From assembly GCA_023374025.1 (NCBI GenBank), contig SIJG01000011.1, positions 1,013,343 through 1,077,342 of the forward strand: a stretch of 64,000 nt of DNA, in the 5' to 3' direction. The number at the start of each line of letters is the position of its first letter. Position 1 is the stretch's first letter. Origin of the DNA: Heterodera schachtii. Its lineage: Eukaryota; Nematoda; Chromadorea; Rhabditida; Heteroderidae. The notes beneath the pieces were generated by a model. It did not search any database, had not been told where the DNA came from, and was given only the letters and a program-made list of their open reading frames with translations. This document shows positions 59,688 to 64,000 of this stretch, piece after piece. The translations under genes and the position numbers were made by a program.

Positions 59688-61694
59688 GGGCGCCTCCCCA
59701 CGATTCGTCTACTACACGATTCGTCTATCACTCGATTCGTCTACTACACGATTCGTCTACTCAGCAAAACGATTCGTCTACTCAGCCAAAAAGCCACGAT
59801 TCGTCTACTAAACGATTCGTCTATTACACGATTCGTCTACTCAACCAAAAACACACGATTCGTCTACTCAGCCAAAAAGCCACGATTCGTCTACTCAGCC
59901 AAAAAGCCACGATTCGTCTACATTATTCGTCTACTCACCCAAAAAATTTTAAAACCCGGATTCGAACCCGAACAAATTTTTAAAGCCATTTTTCTGGGGT
60001 TTTAAGGGTGGCTGATTACGAATCAGGCATCATTAACCATCTAGCTCCTAGCCCAAGGCCTAAATTTTAACATTCAACAGACCCAATTTTTTTCTTTATT
60101 AATTGTAAGCCAAAAATGATGGTTCTCTTTATTACAATAAACACCAAAAATAACAATTCGAATCAAAAAGAAATGTTGAAAATCACGGGGAATTGGGGTT
60201 GAAAAATCCAATCACTTGCGTTGAATAACACCAGGATTTTTGCCAATGGTAAAAAGCGATCAATCATCCAATTGTTTTGATGCGGCGCTTGTGCGGGAAC
60301 ACTCGGGCAGATCTCGCGATGTCCACCTGCTTGTCAACATCATCCAGAATCACTGCTAATGGCGGATGAACAAAAGCCTGAAGGGATTACGAATATTAAA
60401 TTATTTAATTGGCAAAAATTGCATTTTTTTTTGCACACATAATGTGAGCCGCCTGTTGACAAAAGCCCCGATAACGAAACACTGCGTCCAGGCGGCAGGT
60501 GCGACAACACCACGTCCGATTCTCCTTGGCGGTGCATTCGGCTGTCGTACATCCTTCATAAGCAGGGTATCGGGTAGCACAGCATTCAGGGGGTTGACAC
60601 GTTCCATGTTGCCGTAAATCTTCATTTTCTGTCTAAAAATTTTGAAATAAATAGAAGTACAAAAATTTGGAGACGCACCTTCTCATTACTTCCTCAAGCG
60701 CACGATCAGTGCCCATTGACACATACGTTTCATCCTTGGTGCCTGCACAATTAACTGACGAATTGATTTCATTTGCCTAAAATTGAGAAAATAATCGTTT
60801 AGTAGACGAATCGTGGCTTTTTGGCTGAGTAGACGAATCGTGTATTTTTGGCTGAGTAGACGAATCGTGTAATAGACGAATCGTTTAGTAGACGAATCGT
60901 GGCTTTTTGGCTGAGTAGACGAATCGTGGCTTTTTGGCTGAGTAGACGAATCGTGTGTTTTTGGCTGAGTAGACGAATCGTGTAGTAGACGAATCGTTGG
61001 CGCGCCCTTTACGGGACCCACGCGTTTCGGCGCTGGCGTTTCGGCGCCAGCTCGTTTCGGCGCCAAAAATAATTACAAAAATACAAATACTTAGTTAATA
61101 TCAGCAAAGCAAATACAAAATAATTTCTTTGAATTTCCAGGCTCTAGAAAATACCTAATTTACATATTTTCAAATGTATTTAGTTAATCATTTACAGCGA
61201 ATATGGTTTCACAAATTGAAACAAAAAAAACAAAACGTGAAAACAACACTTCATTCGTCTTTCAACGTCACACTCTTGTCCCGCAAATGCTTCGAATGTT
61301 AAAGCTCAACAAGTTAAAACTACAATCAAACTCCTTGCCATCACTACCTTGGAACCGTCATTTGTCATTCGTTCTGAAGCATTTCAGAACGTATCATTAT
61401 CAGCCGCACTTTTGGGGACAAAAAGGGCTGCGAAAATGTAGTGAATGATCATGATTATCTTCCACCATTCCCTAACCCAATCAATTTCACATTATTTTGG
61501 AATTTCTTCGAGTAATTCCCACAATTATCAAATGAACCCTTGAAATTTATTGCTTTTTGTTACCCCTTTATTTATTGTTTTTTATATATTGATAAAAAGC
61601 GTTATGTTTTTTTGCTTTGCTGATTTTAACTAAGTATTCATATTTTTGTAATTTTTTTGGCGCCGAAACGCCAACGCCGAAACGCAGTGGACCC
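59688..61694. mobile_element. Composite element with captured gene, 8-bp flanks
   Basis: Flanked by gactttac (59680-59687) and gactttat (61695-61702), 7 of 8 identical. It has two parts. Part 1 (59688 to about 61010) is bounded by inverted arrays of GATTCGTCTACTCAGCCAAA (59700-59935 and 60795-61000) with GGGCGC ends and encloses the cargo gene. Part 2 (about 61013-61694) is a foldback with GGACCCACGCGTTTCGGCG / CGCCGAAACGCAGTGGACC ends and about 100 bp of inverted sequence. It contains an 81-codon frame (61203-61448) of unknown meaning. It lies between two DPYD exons. Confidence 0.7.
60264..60776 (-). CDS. Three-exon cargo gene, right copy
   Basis: Mirror of 55673-56184 with the same splice sites and frames; exons about 60679-60776, 60437-60632 and 60264-60377. 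The only change I notice is one or two bases in the A-run of the second intron. Confidence 0.45.
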
Positions 61695-61713
61695 GACTTT
61701 ATTTACCTGAAGC

Positions 61714-62220
61714 ATGCTTGTATTTTTGACAAAAACTATCCAAACTGATCTCTTGGTAAAAAATATATTTGAATTTAGTATTGCAAAAGCCCCTTTTGTA
61801 CATTCAGTCAAAATGAGTGCTTTTTCTAAAAGTAAAAATTGTCTCAAATTACTCAGAAGTAGAGAAAGGCAAAACAACTTATTTATTATGGTAAACAACC
61901 TTCACGTTGTTATTTAATTATTAACAATGTGCATTTTGCCAACAACGTATAAAACAACTTATTTTTAAAATTTCGGTCAATTTTTAAAAATTTATTTCAG
62001 CGGGAAATATCACTTGGAAGAGAGATAACGAAAAATGAGAGAGCTGAAAAAAATTCATGGTCATACAAAAGCATTTTTGATGAAAAAAGACAGAGAAAAA
62101 ATGATAACTCTTTGTCACAAGGATTGTCACAGTATTCTTCCCAGATTCTTTCGACCTGGCATCTCTGATTTTTATTCCTTTGTCAATTCCTTGTCTTTCC
62201 CCAGAATTTTTTTATTGTAA
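61714..62220. other. Open frames between the composite element and the DPYD 3' exons
   Basis: Frames at 61714-61917 and 62035-62220 (the latter MRELKKIHGHTKAFLMKKDR onward) are duplicated in the left arm. No family is recognised. They lie in what should be a DPYD intron and may be chance. Confidence 0.2.
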
Positions 62221-62945
62221 TTACAGTAGTACATTACATTTCTTGATAAAGGACAACTATGGTGGCATGACTGGCTCTGCAATACGTCCCATTGCTTTGC
62301 GAGCATTATCTGCAATTGCAAATGCATTGCCCGGGTTTCCAATTTTGGCCACTGGTGGCATTGAAAGTGCCGAGACTGGGCTTCAATTTTCAAATGCTGG
62401 TGGGAGCGTATTGCAGGCAAAATTTTGCAATGTTTATATTCATAAATTACCAAATTTTCGAAAAATAAAAATTTAGGGCCAAAATTTTTTCTTTTGGGAT
62501 TTGGCTTTTTGAATGATCCAAACAATAGGTGTTATCGTTTTTAAATTATGTTACAGGATTTCAAAAATTTTCTATTTCATATTTTACAAAATTTTCTTCT
62601 TCTTTTATCTTTTAAATTTTTCAAAATAAACCATTAACTAACTTATAAGTGTTCTGCGGTACAAAATCAGGACTTTACTGTGGTGCAGGACTACGTAACA
62701 GGCATGAAAAATTTCAGTGAAATTAAAATTTTCGGTTTGTGGCATTCTGTGTAGGCCTTCGTGCACTGCTTTATTTGAGTGGCATTCGAGCGCTGTCGGA
62801 TTGGGCCGGACAAACTCAAACTTCACCTGTGAAAAAACATCAAAAAGGCAAACCTGTTTTGGCACAGAATGCCTTGTCGCGGGGATTAGGGCGACGTCGT
62901 GAGAATATCAGTTTACCCAATTTTATTGGGTATAAAACAAATTAA

Positions 62946-63550
62946 ATGCTAAATGTGTCCTTTTAAAGCAATTTTTAAAGATTGCATTAAAATGGTGCCT
63001 AAAACGATACCGCACAAAATAAATCGCGGAATTACACCGCGTCAACAAAACGAAGGCGATGACAACAAACGGCACAGAATGCCAATCGCCGGGTTATATT
63101 GAAAATTAATTTAAAAATTGATGATGGAAATTTAAAAAAAAGAGTTAATAAATTTTTTTTAAATGTTTCATTAATATATTTTCCTTTTTATTGACTGTAT
63201 TTCTCTGTATTTGCTCTATTCGTTGCTTAAATTGCGGTGCCGGTTCTTGTGCGAACAAAAAAAAAATATTTCTAATAAATAAATAAATTTGCTCTAAGTT
63301 GGAATGTTAAATGCAATTAAACAACCCAATATGTATGTTTGTTTTTCTTCAAAATATGGTCAAATCGAACTTGAAATTTAGGCCAAAATTCGCCATAATT
63401 TTGTCACCAAAACTCCAAAAAAGATGAATGGGAACAAAGAAAGGGCAGAAGAATAAGAAGAATCAACCAACTTATAGGAGGAATCTGTGAAATAAAAAAT
63501 CTTATCAAAAACATTTCTAATTTTTTATTTAATTAAACCAGACACAAATT
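62946..63550. other. DPYD downstream region in the right arm
   Basis: A small frame at 62992-63102 (MVPKTIPHKINRGITPRQQN onward) starts at a plausible ATG but shows no Fe-S cysteines and does not match the DPYD C-terminus. The rest is AT-rich. The left-arm mirror is 52926-53529. Confidence 0.3.
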
Positions 63551-64000
63551 TTATTTAAATGTATAGAAAATAGTATTTTTAAAAACACTAATAGTGAATA
63601 CCCATTTGTTGTCAATTTTTGGTGAAAATAATCTCTCGGGTGGACAAATTAACTCCAATCCCACGGTGTCGCCAACAACGTAAGAATATTCGCTTTTCCG
63701 GATCCGTTGATCTAAACCTTTACATATAATTAATTGTCTAAAGAATCGAATAATTAGAAAACTTTGCCTTTTCAAATTTGTGATCAAAATTTCAAAGTAA
63801 AAAATGGTAGAGAAATCATTGTTCAGCAAAATGGAATTTTTAGCAAAGACGGAACGGTAATCTTAAAAAAATTAAAATAATTATGAATTTATTTTATTTA
63901 CCATACCAAACCTTAATATTTTATTTTTAATAATCTTTTTTTATAATTGTTTTTTTCTCTTTGTATTGGACCGTCAAACATTGGCCATTAATGATTTCGA

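Larger units (their letters stand above)
56611..62945 (+). pseudogene. DPYD: Dihydropyrimidine dehydrogenase, 5'-truncated and interrupted
   Basis: DPYD reduces uracil and thymine with NADPH, using FAD, FMN and Fe-S domains. Exons: 56611-56658 (FTSIRAVPEEEILD); 56693-56783 (KMEAAREEKCEFMPFMAPRK); 56853-56976 (NNKWVLDDGQLLTLRADWLI); 57027-57637 (INLLDFNSHGLPVVDSNTQQ, then PWVFL split from GGDIAGVAE by a transposon); 58084-58173 (TTVESVNDSKTAAWYMHRYL); 58877-58986 ([18 protein letters not shown], then a one-base deletion); 59345-59395 (NPEMVKQISGWVRAAVK); about 59468-59632 ([27 protein letters not shown], then a frame shift); 62252-62416 ([20 protein letters not shown]); 62650-62701; 62755-62945. 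Missing: roughly the first 390 residues (left of 56611 is the inverted arm), about 140 residues between 58173 and 58877, and the C-terminal 4Fe-4S domain. It cannot encode a working enzyme as assembled. Two introns appear to use GC donors. Confidence 0.88.
59640..64000 (-). repeat. Inverted duplication, right arm (continues past the window)
   Basis: Reverse complement of 52471-56582, true homology starting at about 59688. The spacer between the arms (about 56583-59687) is single-copy and contains the middle DPYD exons. Confidence 0.95.

Overview
This window is nuclear DNA from an AT-rich animal genome. It is most likely a nematode, and a plant-parasitic tylenchid (root-knot or cyst nematode) is plausible but unproven. 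The basis is short introns of about 50-60 bp with TTTTCAG/TTTTAG acceptors, very AT-rich spacers, animal-type enzymes split into small exons, and some likely GC-AG introns. I see no bacterial operon, Shine-Dalgarno site, CRISPR array or complete transposase. Nearly all long open frames are shadows of tandem repeats, so genes had to be recognised exon by exon from conserved peptides.

Layout. 1-18.8 kb is gene-poor. It holds two diverged copies of a segmental duplication (about 0.35-3.5 kb and 10.8-13.3 kb) and several non-autonomous transposons. 18.8-22.3 kb carries two minus-strand genes: one encodes tandem helix-turn-helix domains, the other a small acidic protein with a signal peptide. 22.3-29.6 kb is spacer with a tRNA-like sequence, an exon fragment and a MITE. 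30.1-33.9 kb (minus) is a decayed, intron-containing mannitol/polyol dehydrogenase. 35.8-36.7 kb holds an unrecognised multi-exon gene. 37.6-39.6 kb (plus) is a Fic-domain gene interrupted by a 1.1 kb, ~111-bp-period minisatellite. 42.0-44.5 kb (minus) is a methionine aminopeptidase 1 locus lacking a catalytic exon. 46.3 kb has the tail of a probable GNAT acetyltransferase, and 47.5 and 51 kb have small hypothetical exons. 48.9-50.0 kb is one long polypyrimidine tract. 52.5-64 kb is a near-perfect inverted duplication with a ~3.1 kb single-copy spacer. A broken dihydropyrimidine dehydrogenase (DPYD) gene runs from the spacer into the right arm.

The main result is a dense set of small inverted-repeat elements. 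Seven have perfect 8-bp target-site duplications: 3831-4657, 6111-6942, 14081-15667, 14296-15219, 27278-27883, 45765-46274 and 50350-50941. An eighth, 19990-20366, also has a perfect 8-bp duplication but different ends. Two more have near-perfect duplications: 57122-57602 and the composite 59688-61694. Most have hAT-like ends ((C/T)AGGG or TAGTG). Each family has its own short repeat array just inside the termini. Four otherwise different families share a core motif, TACACCCCTAA. One element is nested in another, one splits a DPYD exon, and a ~2 kb composite element carries an unrelated three-exon gene and marks the inner edge of the palindrome.

The DPYD, MetAP1 and mannitol dehydrogenase loci each lack conserved internal blocks. 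The Fic, DPYD and signal-peptide genes also show single-base frame shifts. Either this is a graveyard of decaying genes, or the assembly has indel errors and collapsed or mis-joined segments. The sequence alone cannot settle which.
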